From the NCBI GenBank assembly GCA_007844125.1, contig CM017561.1:36104862-36168861 (forward strand): a stretch of 64,000 bases of DNA, in the 5' to 3' direction. Each line of letters starts with the position of its first letter. Within the stretch, counting starts at the first letter, position 1. The translations under genes were made by a program, and so were the position numbers. The DNA is from Sinonovacula constricta. Taxonomy: Eukaryota; Mollusca; Bivalvia; Cardiida; Solecurtidae. Of the stretch, positions 1 through 10,245 are shown in pieces. Below the pieces are notes generated by a model that saw nothing but the letters and a program-made list of their open reading frames with translations, ran no database searches and had not been told where the DNA came from.

Positions 1-199
1 TGCTTACATCTGGGCACTTTTCTTACGGCATAAATGTGGAAAAAACAATTGTTACTGTACGTTTTCATATATTTAGTACGATTTCTGCAGATATTCTGGA
101 ATGAGGATGTTTTTAATTGGGAAAAATGTTTGTTGAATTTCATTGGGAACGGGGACGTTTGCTTTGGGAACGCCTCCGTTCACCGGAGGCGCAGACAGT

Positions 200-450
200 G
201 ATGAAAAACCCCTGGAGGTCATGTGTTCAAACCCCGGCTGGGTCAAACCAAAGACTTTAAAGTTGGTATTAGTGGCTTCCCTTTTAACGCTGAGGGCTAA
301 GGAGACAGCATTACGCCTGACTCGCGGTGTCAGTATAATGGACCGACTGGGTTCATTCTCTGGGCACCTCATAATGGTCCCTGTGCTATAATGAAAGAAA
401 TGTTGCTGCACAGTATCGGCAAAAATACCAGCAAATCCCAATCCCATCCC
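200..450 (+). mobile_element. tRNA-derived SINE, degraded copy
   Basis: A B-box-like stretch (gtgttcaaaccccgg, about 222-236) is followed by a ~210-bp body that matches the SINE at 37209-37483 almost position for position (shared words include aaagactttaaagttgg and the stretch around gcctgactcg). The A-box half of the tRNA-like head is not recognisable here, so this copy is old or truncated at its 5' end. The open frames on both strands across it are accidental. Confidence 0.7.
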
Positions 451-1252
451 CGAACAGGAACCATTTATAAATTGTAAGGTTCCCTTTACAATAGTGTTTT
501 GTATTGACACTATCTGTAACTAGCTTCTCCCATTGAGATGAAAGGTGGCAACAGCACTGCCTTGTTCATATATATGTGTTTAAAACATGTATGTAACATT
601 TATCAGTTATTGTTATATATGTTTGAAACATGTATGTAACATTTGTTGATTATTGTTGCTCCTAGGCAGATGAATTTACATTTGATTAATAAGGTTAAAT
701 TTTATTTTAGTAAGAAATATTTGTTAAGTTGGAACTGTGGCAAATAAAGGCTGTCAATGCACCCAAGTACCTTTGTTTCTTTTTTTTCTTCTTCAAGGTT
801 ATTGTCAAAAACTTATTTATTATTATGTAACCTGGGCAATTTACTGATCTACATCAGATGGTTTCCTTAGATTTATGTAATTATATTTTAGTACTGCATA
901 AATAAATAACATTAAAATTAAAACAATTTTACAAAAAAATGATTATTTAGCTTCTTCTTTTGAAGAAAACAAGACAAGCAAATATCCATCTGTATGGGCC
1001 TTGATTAACCTTTTTTATGAACTAAAAATATCTTTTTACTATCAAAAGGGATGAGGTGGGAATTGGGGGCTATTCTAAAATGGGTTAGTCACACTGAAAT
1101 TAATTTTGACAGAGTTATTTCCCATTTTTAACTCAGAACTATCATTATACTGTCCAGCATTGAGGAAAGTGGAGGTGTACTGTCTACATACAGTTCTTGT
1201 TATATGTTTTATATTACCCTTTTTTATATATATATTTCTTTTTTTAAAACAG
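451..1252. other. AT-rich stretch, no gene seen
   Basis: Low-GC sequence with poly-T and poly-A runs. I see no convincing exon. It is probably intron of the plus-strand gene whose last exons follow. Confidence 0.5.
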
Positions 1253-1840
1253 GTTCAAAATAAGTCTGGGATGGGGCAAGAACTTTCATGTGGGGAGGTT
1301 TTCCAGCTAATCTGCAGTAATTCAACTCGCTCTTAAGCTGGACATTGCCAATATAACCATAATTGTAACAATTTTATTTTTATTAATTTTGTGTATCATT
1401 TCATTTTGAGACCATAGTAATGCTATTGAATGGGGCAAGAACTTTCATGTGGGGAGGTTTTCCAGCTAATCTGCAGTAATTCAACTCGCTCTTAAGCTGG
1501 ACATTGCCAATATAACCATAATTGTAACAATTTTATTTTTATTAATTTTGTGTATCATTTCATTTTGAGACCATAGTAATGCTATTGAAATTTAAAGAAA
1601 AATACTATTACTGTTGTAGATCACCAAGGGCCAGACTCTGGATTGATATTCCAGGATTGCTTTGGCAGTGTTACAAAGGGCAGTCTTGCTTCAAGTGACC
1701 CCCTGAACTCTCCTCTATCATACAACATGGAGTCACAGGCTTCAAGCTGGCAGGCTGTCAGTCACTCTCATCATGGACCCAGGAGCATCTTTGTGCCAAA
1801 ACATTTGTCTTGGTGTGCTATATATTATGATCTGAACTGA
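1253..1840 (+). CDS. Last two exons of an unrecognised plus-strand gene
   Basis: Two exons can be read. Exon n-1 is 1253-1316 (64 nt), after a strong acceptor (ctttttttaaaacag) and before a GTAATT donor; it reads GQELSCGEVFQLIC. The terminal exon is 1620-1840, after ctgttgtag; it reads HQGPDSGLIFQDCFGSV, continues Ser/His-rich, and ends KHLSWCAIYYDLN then TGA. Exon n-1 ends with one base of a codon and the terminal exon starts with the other two, so the phases agree. Codon content and base composition differ clearly from the AT-rich flanks. I do not recognise the protein; the visible C-terminus has no membrane segment or known motif. Upstream exons lie outside the window or were not found. 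A 159-bp tandem duplication covers most of exon n-1, but its second copy has no acceptor. Confidence 0.5.
1271..1588. repeat. Perfect 159-bp tandem duplication
   Basis: Bases 1271-1429 and 1430-1588 read the same throughout (atggggcaagaactttc to gtaatgctattga). The unit holds the 3' three quarters of the exon at 1253-1316, its donor, and ~110 bp of intron. Confidence 0.9.
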
Positions 1841-2400
1841 CTCACTATATCTATAAGACAAATTACAAACCTGCTGGAATAATGAAATACTATAAACATT
1901 GTTTTTTATATAATTGTTGACGGCATGCATTACAATAGGCTGTATATTAATAACAGAAGCTCAGTCAAGATATAATGAAAATGTAAGGTTTGCATCTTAA
2001 AGCACTAGAGGTTTTGTGTCCATAAATATTCTTACTTTGGAATGGCTGTTTAAAATGTTATCAAAAGTGTTATCTTACTGTTTAAATACCTCTTGTATTA
2101 CTGTTACAATAATATATTCAAAATTTGTATCAGGAAAGATGGCTTGATATTTAGCGATAACATTGATAATGACATTTGAATAACAATTGTTTTTGTTTCT
2201 TTAAAAAAAATGCTTGATAATATAATTCTTAAAGCAAAACATTTGAATCTGTGACCAATAGTTATCATGTGGCCAATTCAGGAAACACAGAAAACCCTTA
2301 AGTACACTACAACTTAAGTATTTTTAAGTTCTTTGTTGAACGTTTGGTCAAATATCTTTAAGCAGAATTATTCCTGATACTCTTTTGTACAAGCCGTATA
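1841..2400. other. Probable 3' UTR and intergenic sequence
   Basis: AT-rich sequence downstream of the stop codon at 1838-1840. I see no clear AATAAA signal close to the stop and no further exon. Confidence 0.4.
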
Positions 2401-2945
2401 CAGGCTGACCAGTGGGCCCTACTTTTTCTACTTTTACCAACTTTTTTTTTACTAGGGCCCTACTTTTCCCTACTTGTTAAAAAACAGCCCTAAAATCCCT
2501 ATTTTTTTGTATGTCAAACTGTCAAATTGGAAGAAGAACATTTTCAACAAATCTTTTTGTCATGATTTTCAAAAAAATCATAATATCTATTTGCTTTTAC
2601 ATTGTATATGTTAGTATATTTAAGGTTGTATCATTGATAGAGGCCCACAGATCACTTCATGGACATTGTTTTTGTGTGACTGAGGTGGATAGATGGCTCT
2701 CCAGCAGACATTCTGTAAAGTTCACAAGTTCACCAAAGCACAAGAACAATAGCCTGAAGTTCTTTGGTCTTCTTTTTGCTGTTTAGTGAGTTGTGTTCTT
2801 TACCTGATTTTTCTGAGCAATGGTAAGAAAATAGCCCTACTATCCCTACTTTTTGGCTGCAAAAACCTTACTTTTGCCTTACTTTTTAAAGAAAATTGAG
2901 CCCTACTTTTGCCTACTTTTTCACGGAAGGTCACTGGTCAGCCTG
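2401..2945. mobile_element. Non-autonomous DNA transposon (MITE-like), 545 bp
   Basis: The element starts CAGGCTGACCAGTG (2401-2414) and ends with its exact reverse complement (2932-2945). The CAGG start recalls hAT ends, but I could not find an 8-bp target duplication (flanks gccgtata and catatact). Both subterminal regions carry direct repeats of CCCTACTTTTTCCTACTTTT type (2417-2506 and 2836-2925). The 91-codon frame inside (2511-2786) resembles no transposase I know and is probably fortuitous. Confidence 0.65.
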
Positions 2946-3320
2946 CATATACTTTAAATTACACTCTTGTAAAACTTCCCAATACTCAAGGTGCATGCCT
3001 GTTGAATATTAAAAAAAATGTATTGTCTTTTTGTATAAAGTATTTTCTACTGATCTTGAAATGTATGTAAGTCTACCATTATCAGCAGCTGTTTATAAGC
3101 TATCCATAGAATTAATTATTTAAATGTATCAACATCTATTTATTCTAGGTGTTTACACTGCTTTGTAAATAATTTGAATAGAAATAAATATATAACTATA
3201 AATCTTTCTTGATTGGTGAATATTTTCACATTGGCAACATCTTTCTTGATAATTTATTTTTGACAAAGTTTTCATAATAAGTTAAAATGAAAAGCTTATA
3301 CAACATTAAAAAACCACCCA
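2946..3320. other. AT-rich spacer, nothing seen
   Basis: No exon, repeat or RNA signature was recognised between the two mobile elements. Confidence 0.5.
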
Positions 3321-4378
3321 AATTTATACGCCCGTTGAAGACAGGACATTATTGGATCACCCATGGCGGGCGGGCATCTTCCAGATGTTTGTCTGGAGCA
3401 TAACTCTAACACTATCAAAGTTATTGTCTTGAAACTTAATAGGTGGATAGATCTCATTTGAGACCGTGCATTGCTCAAAAACCATCACTCTGCACATCAT
3501 GCTGTTCGAGTTATTGCCCTTTGTTTTATTTTCTTGTCTGGAGCATAACTCCTACATTATTTAAGCTATTGACTTGAAACTTGATTCATAGATATGTCTT
3601 ATTGAGGGGAAGTGCAGTGCACAGGAACCGAAACTATGTACTTCATGTTTTAGAGTTATGCCCCTTTATTTAATTTTCTTGTCCAGAGCATAACTTCGAT
3701 ATGAAAGCTATCATCTTGAAACTTCCTAAGTGGATTGATCTCATTTAGACAGAGTGCAGTGCACAAGAAGAATGCACTTCATGATTTTGGAGTTATTTCC
3801 CTTTGTTTAATTTACTTATCCCAAGCACAACTCTACACTATCAAAGCTATTGACTTGAAACTTCATAGGTGGATAGATTTCATTAAGATGGAGTGCAGTG
3901 CATAAGAGCCATCACCCTGCACTTCGTGATGTTGGAGTTATTTCCATTTGTTTAATTTTCTCTTCCTGAGCATAACTCCTACATTATCAAAGCTATTGAC
4001 TTGAAACTTGATACATAGATAGGAACTTTAACTCTGTACTTCATGATTTTGGAGTAATGCCCCTTTTATTTAATTTTTTTTTTGTGCGGAGCATAACTCC
4101 TATTTTATCAAAACTGTTGATTTGAATCTTTGTGTATAGATCTCATTTAGACTGTGTGCAGTGCATAAGAACCGTCACTATACACTTCATGATTTTGGAG
4201 TTATTACCCTTAGTTCAATTTTCTTACCTTATGTTTAATTTCAGTTTTTCTTGCAAAAATCCAGAGTGCAGTCCAAAGCTTTGCCATACTGCATTGCAAA
4301 AGAGTGCACAGCAGTTTGTTTCAAATTGCTCTATTGACGGGCGTACGTATTTGTTCCACCTTGTGGTGCTCTTGTTTT
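3318..4378. mobile_element. Repeat element with satellite-type core and inverted ends
   Basis: The core holds six diverged tandem monomers of about 120-150 bp, each with a gcataactcctaca-like box (about 3397, 3540, 3690, 3820, 3967, 4087) followed by ttgacttgaaactt and gtgcagtgca. The ends are imperfectly inverted: aatttatacgcccgt near 3320 against acgggcgtacgtattt near 4337. I associate this arrangement with an abundant mollusc repeat (established-knowledge impression, not searched). No transposase is present, so it would be non-autonomous. Confidence 0.6.
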
Positions 4379-4528
4379 AGAGATACAAAGTATGTTATAG
4401 AAACCGTTTTATGTGTTGACCTGTTTTCAATTATAATTATTTTTTTTACCTTATAGTTTTTATATTTTTCTATATTTTACATGCATAGTTTGGTTTTAAC
4501 CTGATTACGCTCTATTCACATTTAACTT

Positions 4529-4600
4529 TGTATTCGGCGCCGTATGACCTATTAAGTGTCGATGTGCCGTAAAATCCAAATAAATAAATAAAAATGTAAT
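4529..4600 (+). repeat. 3' tail of a dispersed retroelement
   Basis: The sequence from gtattcggcgccgtatgacc to an (aaat)n tail matches 19480-19535 (gtattgggtaccgtatgatcc, then tgagtgttggtgtg). A shared tail ending in a short tandem repeat is typical of LINEs or SINEs that share a 3' end. Confidence 0.5.
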
Positions 4601-5390
4601 AGTGTTTAAATGTTGAAATATAAGATAAGAAAAAGATATAAATAAGGATATAGGTGTGCAGAAACTACAGAAAGTAAACGAAGCGGTATTTTCGGAAAAT
4701 GTGTTAATGAGTTGTGTTTTATATGTAGCTACAGAAGGTAAAACTACGTTTACGGGAGATGAAATGAAAACAAAACGAAGATGTCAGTTAATATTTTATT
4801 TGTAACAATAAAGGGAGTGTTGATTAAAAACAGTTTAATTCACTTTAAATGCAAATGTCTTATGGAGTATTGTTAGATCAAACTGTCAATACAATGGCTG
4901 TTCTTTCTACACTGTTCTGCATTTCTTGGCTGGCTGTTTATTACACTCTGTAGCGGTCTTCTCAGGGCACACATCGGTCCTTTCTGACGGCTGTTTACAT
5001 TTCATTGGTGTGGGCTTTTTCTCATGGATTAGCTGCAGAATCTGTCATTATCCAACGGGCGCAACTTGTTGATTATCACTGGGGGTGCGCATGCGCGAAA
5101 ATGTATAGATGCATATCTTCTCGGGACCGAGTTTACTATCATGTATACATGTCTATCCTATCCGGACCGAGTTTTCTATTATATTTCTCTTTATTTTCCT
5201 CCTTGCTGGTGTTATCAGGTATTGAAACGATCCAGAAGAGTACTGGAAGCCATAATTCAGCGAATTATCGGTGATCTGTCACTGTAACCTACACTAGAAG
5301 TGATTTTCCTCGAATTTTCAACTACTTCCGGTAAGAAGAAGGCGGCCGATTCGTAAACAAAAAATAACTGTCAAACAGTTTAAAAGCAAG
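4601..5390. other. Spacer and possible LINE 5' leader
   Basis: No exon recognised. There are two direct repeats of a cgggaccgag / cggaccgag word (about 5120-5175), a palindromic gcgcatgcgc (5087-5096), and a GC-richer segment from about 5290 that may be the 5' UTR of the following LINE. The overlapping frames at 5005-5287 have no family resemblance. Confidence 0.4.
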
Positions 5391-6903
5391 GTGACTCATA
5401 GCTCAAACATGAACTTTGGAAAATGTTTGAGGCTTATTCTGGACCATGTTACTAAACATAAACACAAGAAATATTTTAGATCCAACCTGCTCGTATTCTA
5501 CATAATGACACTCCTGATGGTCATCTCTCATGACGTAGAACTGAATCCTGGCTCTGTCAACCACAACAACAGCACCATCTACCCGTGTGGCACATGCGAC
5601 CAACCTGTCATCTGAGACCATAGAGCTGTGGTGTGTGACAAATGTGACCAGTGGTACCATACAGACTGCCAAGACGTCCACACCGGTACGTGCAGCCTCC
5701 TCAATGAAGACAGCGCCATCAGGTAGGACTGTATCATTTGTAACAGCCCAAATTACAGCACAATATATTTTGACATCCACTCCATCTGTTCTGAGAACCC
5801 ATGCAGTATACTGTCCATCAGCAATAGTAGTCTACCTAGCCCATGGTCAAGCCAGCACCTCAAACCCCAGCATGCCTCTACGCCAAAACGAAAAACTGAT
5901 CGGATCAAGAAAAACGCACTTAATCAGACACCACTTCGAATATTAAACATTAACTGCCAGTCTATGAAAAAGAAACAAGATCGTATAGAAAACATCCTAG
6001 AATGTACCAAACCAGACATTGTCATTGCCACAGAAACCTGGCTAGATTCATCTATAACGGATAATCAGATTTCCCCCTCCAATTACAGACTCTGGCGGAA
6101 AGACAGACAGACCTCTTCAGGTGGTGGAGTCCTACTAGCCATTAAAGACACCCTCATCAGCAGAGACACTTCTGCTGTGCTCTTTCTACAATCCGAAGAC
6201 CATCGATGAACACAGTCTCCAGCAGTTTGAAGATTTCATCAGTCGGGCATCCTTTGTGAAGGACTCCATTCTAGTAGTTGGTGGTGTCTTTAACCTACCA
6301 GGCTGGGACTGGAAATTTAAAACACTCCGGAAGAACACCCAACACCCAAGACTTCAATACAAGTTTTCCGACTGCCTTGACGACAACGGCCTCACACAGC
6401 TAGTCGAAGAACCTACCAGAAACCGTAACACGCTAGACCTACTTCTAACAAACATACCCTCCAAAGTACTTCGGACTAGTGTAATGCCTGGTATCTCCGA
6501 TCATGACGCTGTCCTGATGGAACTAGATATGCGACCTATCACCCATAAACAGCTACCACGCCAGATACCGCTCTACAAAGACGCCAGATGGGATGAAATG
6601 AAAGCAGATTTGAAGAGAACCCTAGAATCAATCAACCTGTTAGCCTTAGAGAAAAAGAACATCAACACTCTTTGGACAACATTCAAAATCAACCTACTCC
6701 AAAGCATCAAGACCCACATTCCACACAAAGCAGCCAAACAAAGAAACTCACCGCCCTGGATCACCAACGAAATCAAGAAACGTATTAAAAGAAGGAACAG
6801 GCTCTTTGTAAAGAAAAAGAAATCAAATCACCCATCCCATATCAAACTCTACAAAGAAGCAAAGCAAAAAGACAGGAATATTGGTCATACATTGAAAATA
6901 TAA
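5391..6903 (+). pseudogene. LINE N-terminal half: 2A-like motif, PHD finger, endonuclease (broken)
   Basis: The first frame runs 5391-6209 and is interrupted by two stops (TGA 5613-5615, TAG 5724-5726); both sit where the family usually has Trp. It reads a hydrophobic stretch ending HDVELNPGS, a Cys/His finger (CGTCDQPV then CDKCDQWYH), and the endonuclease start (NINCQSM, ATETWLD). A deletion with frameshift near 6200 removes part of the endonuclease. The second frame (about 6210-6903) resumes with FYNP and carries GGVFNLPGWDW, where the family has GGDFN: the metal-binding Asp is Val at 6286-6288. TRNRNTLDLLLTN and GISDHDAV remain. The domain nicks target DNA for target-primed reverse transcription. 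Confidence 0.85.
5511..5555 (+). other. 2A-like ribosome-skipping motif, final Pro lost
   Basis: The frame reads DVELNPG followed by Ser (TCT, 5553-5555). The 2A consensus is D-V/I-E-x-N-P-G-P; the last Pro is the residue at which the peptide bond is skipped. 2A-like motifs at the N-terminus of CR1-type LINE proteins are documented in sea urchins and other animals. A single C-to-T change would explain Pro to Ser. Confidence 0.65.
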
Positions 6904-7169
6904 TATCTGAACAGTCAACAAAAGCTGAAGACAGTAAGACATTCTCTAAGAAATTTTGGACATTCATTAAGCACAAGAAGACAACACCACAATAACCGGC
7001 CTTCGCAGTCAAGAAAAACTCTTAACTGACTCAAAAAGTAGAGCTGACATCCTAAACCAACAGTTTCAATCAGTCTTCTCTGAACGCACGCCTTGCTCTC
7101 CAAGAGACTTCAAAGACAACAACTATATGCCTGAAGAATCCTACCCAACAGCTCCAGATATTTCCATTA

Positions 7170-8616
7170 CAACATCATGAATTGAAAAACTTCTCAACAA
7201 CCTCAAGATCAACAAAGCACCAGGACCTGACTCTATCTAGCCCTGATAAAAGAACTATCTTCACATATAGCACCTATTCTCACAGCCATCTTCAACCACT
7301 CCATGGAAACAGGCGACATCCCATCTGACTGGCGCACCGCCAATGTAGCACCCATCTACAAGAAGGGGAGTAGATACAACCCTGAAAATTACAGACCCAT
7401 ATCTCTAACCTGCATATACTGTAAACGTCTAGAACATTGCATCACATCTCACATCATGAAACATGGCGAAACCAACAATATTCTCTACCCTCTCCAACAT
7501 GGCTTTAGAAAATGAAGATCCTGCGAAACACAACTTATAGAATTTACTGATGACATAAGCTACAAAATCGAAAACGGAAAACAAACTGACATACTCATTA
7601 TGGACTTCTCAAAAGCGTTTGACAAAGTTTCCCACAGCCTACTCCTACACAAACTTGACCATTACGGTATCAGAGGCGCAACCAATCGATGAATTTCTCA
7701 CCAATAGAACACTGTCCGTCGTACTTGAAGGCGAGCAGTCCGACACAGTCCCCGTGGAATCCGGCGTCCCCCAGGGCTCGGTCCGCAGGCCTTGTCTCTT
7801 TCTATACTACATCAATGACTTACCAGAATCTCTTCACTCTACAGTCAGACTCTTCGCAGATGACATCATAATCTACTTGACCATTTCCAATTCTAAAGAC
7901 TGCAAATTAGTTCAAAATGACCTAGACAAACTCTCACAATGGGGAAAGAAATGGAAAATGGCCTTCCACCCAGAAAAAGTTCTCACAATTACAAGAAAGA
8001 AAACTACCATCAAACATGAATTCACCCTTAACAACCACATCCTACAACACCTGAAATCTGCGAAGTACCTGGGCCTTACCTTCAACCATCAGCTTAACTG
8101 GGGATAGCATATCAGCAACATCACCAACAAAGCAAGTAAAAGCCTCAACTTTATCAAAAGAAACCTCAACATCTCATCAACTACAATAAAAGAAACAGCC
8201 TACCTATCACTTGTCCGCCCTAGTGTCGAATACTCAACAGCAGTATGCGATCCCATTAAAAAAAAGCCCGATTTGTCAAAAACAACTACAGAAACAGATC
8301 TAGCGCAACAGACATGATCCACGACCTACAATGGCCATTACTCCAAGACAGAAGAAGAAACAGCAGATTTACTCTCCTTTATAAAATAGCCAATAAAGTA
8401 GTTGCGATCAGCAAAGAAAATATACTTATCCCAATGCAGCGAAGATCAAGACACAACAACAACAGCGCCTACACGATCCCATACTCAGCTACAACCTACA
8501 GACAACAGTCATTCTTTTCCAGAACCATCAAGGAGTGGAACAGCCTCCCACCTGACATAACTTTAGCAGGCTCAGTTGAGTGCTTCAAAGCCCAACTAGC
8601 CAAACACTTTCTCTAA
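7170..8616 (+). pseudogene. LINE reverse transcriptase and C-terminal domain (broken)
   Basis: Reverse transcriptase blocks are visible in order: KAPGPDSI, NYRPISLT (about 7387-7410), QHGFRK then a stop at 7513-7515, MDFSKAFDKV with the first catalytic Asp (about 7600), SGVPQGS (about 7757-7780), the active-site FADD (about 7853-7864), and GKKWKM further on. A frameshift near 7680 joins a frame beginning NFSPIE/FLTNRT. Stops follow at 8105-8107 and near 8320. The tail frame 8314-8616 (WPLLQDRRR, SFFSRTIKEWNSLP) is the usual C-terminus of this LINE type. The enzyme would copy the element RNA into the genome; this copy cannot. Confidence 0.85.
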
Positions 8617-8750
8617 ATTCATAGTTTTCTTTTATTTTTAACGCATCACTGTAAATACTCTATTTTTGTTTTCCAATTTCTGTGTTTTTGCGCATCCCCT
8701 TGGCATTAATACTCAGTGTTGAGTGCGGCCAGTATCCGGTAGAAGTAGAA

Positions 8751-9035
8751 ATCACTCTTTGTGTAAGTTTCTTCGGTGTAGGTTTTATCTCAACAATTTG
8801 AAGATCCCGTCCTTCTAGCTACCCTGCGGTGTATCGGTGGTTTCTATATTTTATTGGGCTTCTTCGTACATACAAAATATCAATATCTTATTTTTTGACA
8901 GAATATTCGTGAATATAAAAAATGGTAACATATCACCAACGGACATATTTACTTCCGGTGTCACGGTCTCATATTTCTACAGTGTCTAAATTTCCCACAC
9001 GCCCCAATGCGCATGCGCAAAATTTTAATAAAAAT
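8751..9035. other. Spacer, nothing seen
   Basis: No exon. A palindromic word tgcgcatgcgca occurs at about 9009-9020, similar to the one upstream of the LINE at 5087. Confidence 0.4.
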
Positions 9036-9039
9036 ATGA

Positions 9040-10245
9040 GCCTGTATATAGATGGTCCGAGATTTCCTCCCGGGCACACATTTTCATCATAAGTAAACGT
9101 GAAATATTCTAGGTAACGATTGGCCCAACAGAAACATCCCGACCGTGCATAGACGGACTTAAATTTTCACCTAGGCACACATTTCCATCTTAAGTATACG
9201 TGTTATATTTATGTATCATGTCTATGGTTGAGACAGAAATATTGGCCTGAAGGTAAACATCAGCCCATGTATAAAGGGATTGAGATTTCCTCCAGGCACA
9301 TGTTTCCATCGTAAGAAAACGAATTATAATATGTGTACGTATGATGTTACAGACATAAATATTGACCTGAAATAATTATCAGCCCGTGTATAAATGAGCT
9401 TAGACACCCTCAAGGTTCACATTTCCATCTCCGGTAAACGTGAGATATCATAGATATTTATAGTAGAGATAGGCAGATTGGCCTGATAGAAAAGATTGGT
9501 CAGGTAGAAACATCAGCCCATGTTTAAATGGCCTTATATTTCCACCAGGGCACATGTTTCCATATTAAATAAACGAACAATTATGGGTATAAAGACAGGC
9601 CCTATAGAAACGTCTAACCGTGTATAAATTGGCTTATATTTCCACCCTGGCACAGGGCAAAAATGGGTATAAATATAGATATAGAAAGATAGGTCCTTTA
9701 GAAACGTCAGACCGTGTATAGATGGCTTTTTATTTCCACCTGGGTACACATTTCCATCTTAAGTAAACGCGTAATATTTATACATATATGTACATGTATA
9801 TGGTAGATATAGAAAGATTGGTCTGATACAAACATCAACCCCTGTATATATGGGTTTATATTTCCTCCCAGGCACATGTCACCATATTAAATAAAGGAAG
9901 AAAAAGTGGGTATAGATATAGAAAGACAGGTCCTATAGAAACTTCAGACCGTGTATAGATGGGTTTATATTTCCACACAGGCACACATTTCTATTTAAAG
10001 TAAACCTGTACTATTTATGTACATGTATATATGTATAAGGTAGAGAGAGAGAGAGAGAGAGAAGATTGGACTGATAGAAACATCAGCCCGTGTTTAAATG
10101 GGCTTATATTTCCACCCCGGCACATGTTTCCATATTAAATTAACGAAAAACAATGGGTATAAATATAGATATAGAAAGACATGCCCTATAGAAACTTCAG
10201 CCCGTGTAAAGATGGGTTTATATTTCTACCCGAGCCTCAAAATAT
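9040..10245. repeat. Degenerate satellite, about eleven ~110-bp monomers
   Basis: Each monomer carries a gaaacatcagcccgtgtata-like box, then gggcttatatttccacc, then gcacatgtttccat and taaacg. The box recurs near 9045, 9141, 9261, 9381, 9514, 9616, 9710, 9838, 9948, 10086 and 10198, spaced 94 to 138 bp apart. A (GA)n run lies at about 10045-10062. Open frames here (9534-9749 minus, 10098-10292 plus) are translations of the repeat. Confidence 0.85.

Larger units (their letters stand above)
5391..8750 (+). mobile_element. CR1-like LINE, nearly full length, inactive
   Basis: One non-LTR retrotransposon in the plus orientation. In order: a 2A-like N-terminus, a PHD-type zinc finger, an apurinic endonuclease, a linker, a reverse transcriptase and a C-terminal tail, then a short 3' UTR ending near a gtagaagtagaa repeat (about 8738-8750). 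Single-reading-frame architecture with PHD finger and endonuclease is known for CR1/L2-type LINEs of marine invertebrates. At least five frame breaks and a loss of catalytic sequence show that it is dead. The exact 5' end and target duplication were not found. Confidence 0.9.

Noticed and set aside
9040..10245. CRISPR-like repeat-spacer array
   Set aside because: The repeats are long and diverged and the spacers irregular, and the genome is plainly eukaryotic. It is a satellite.
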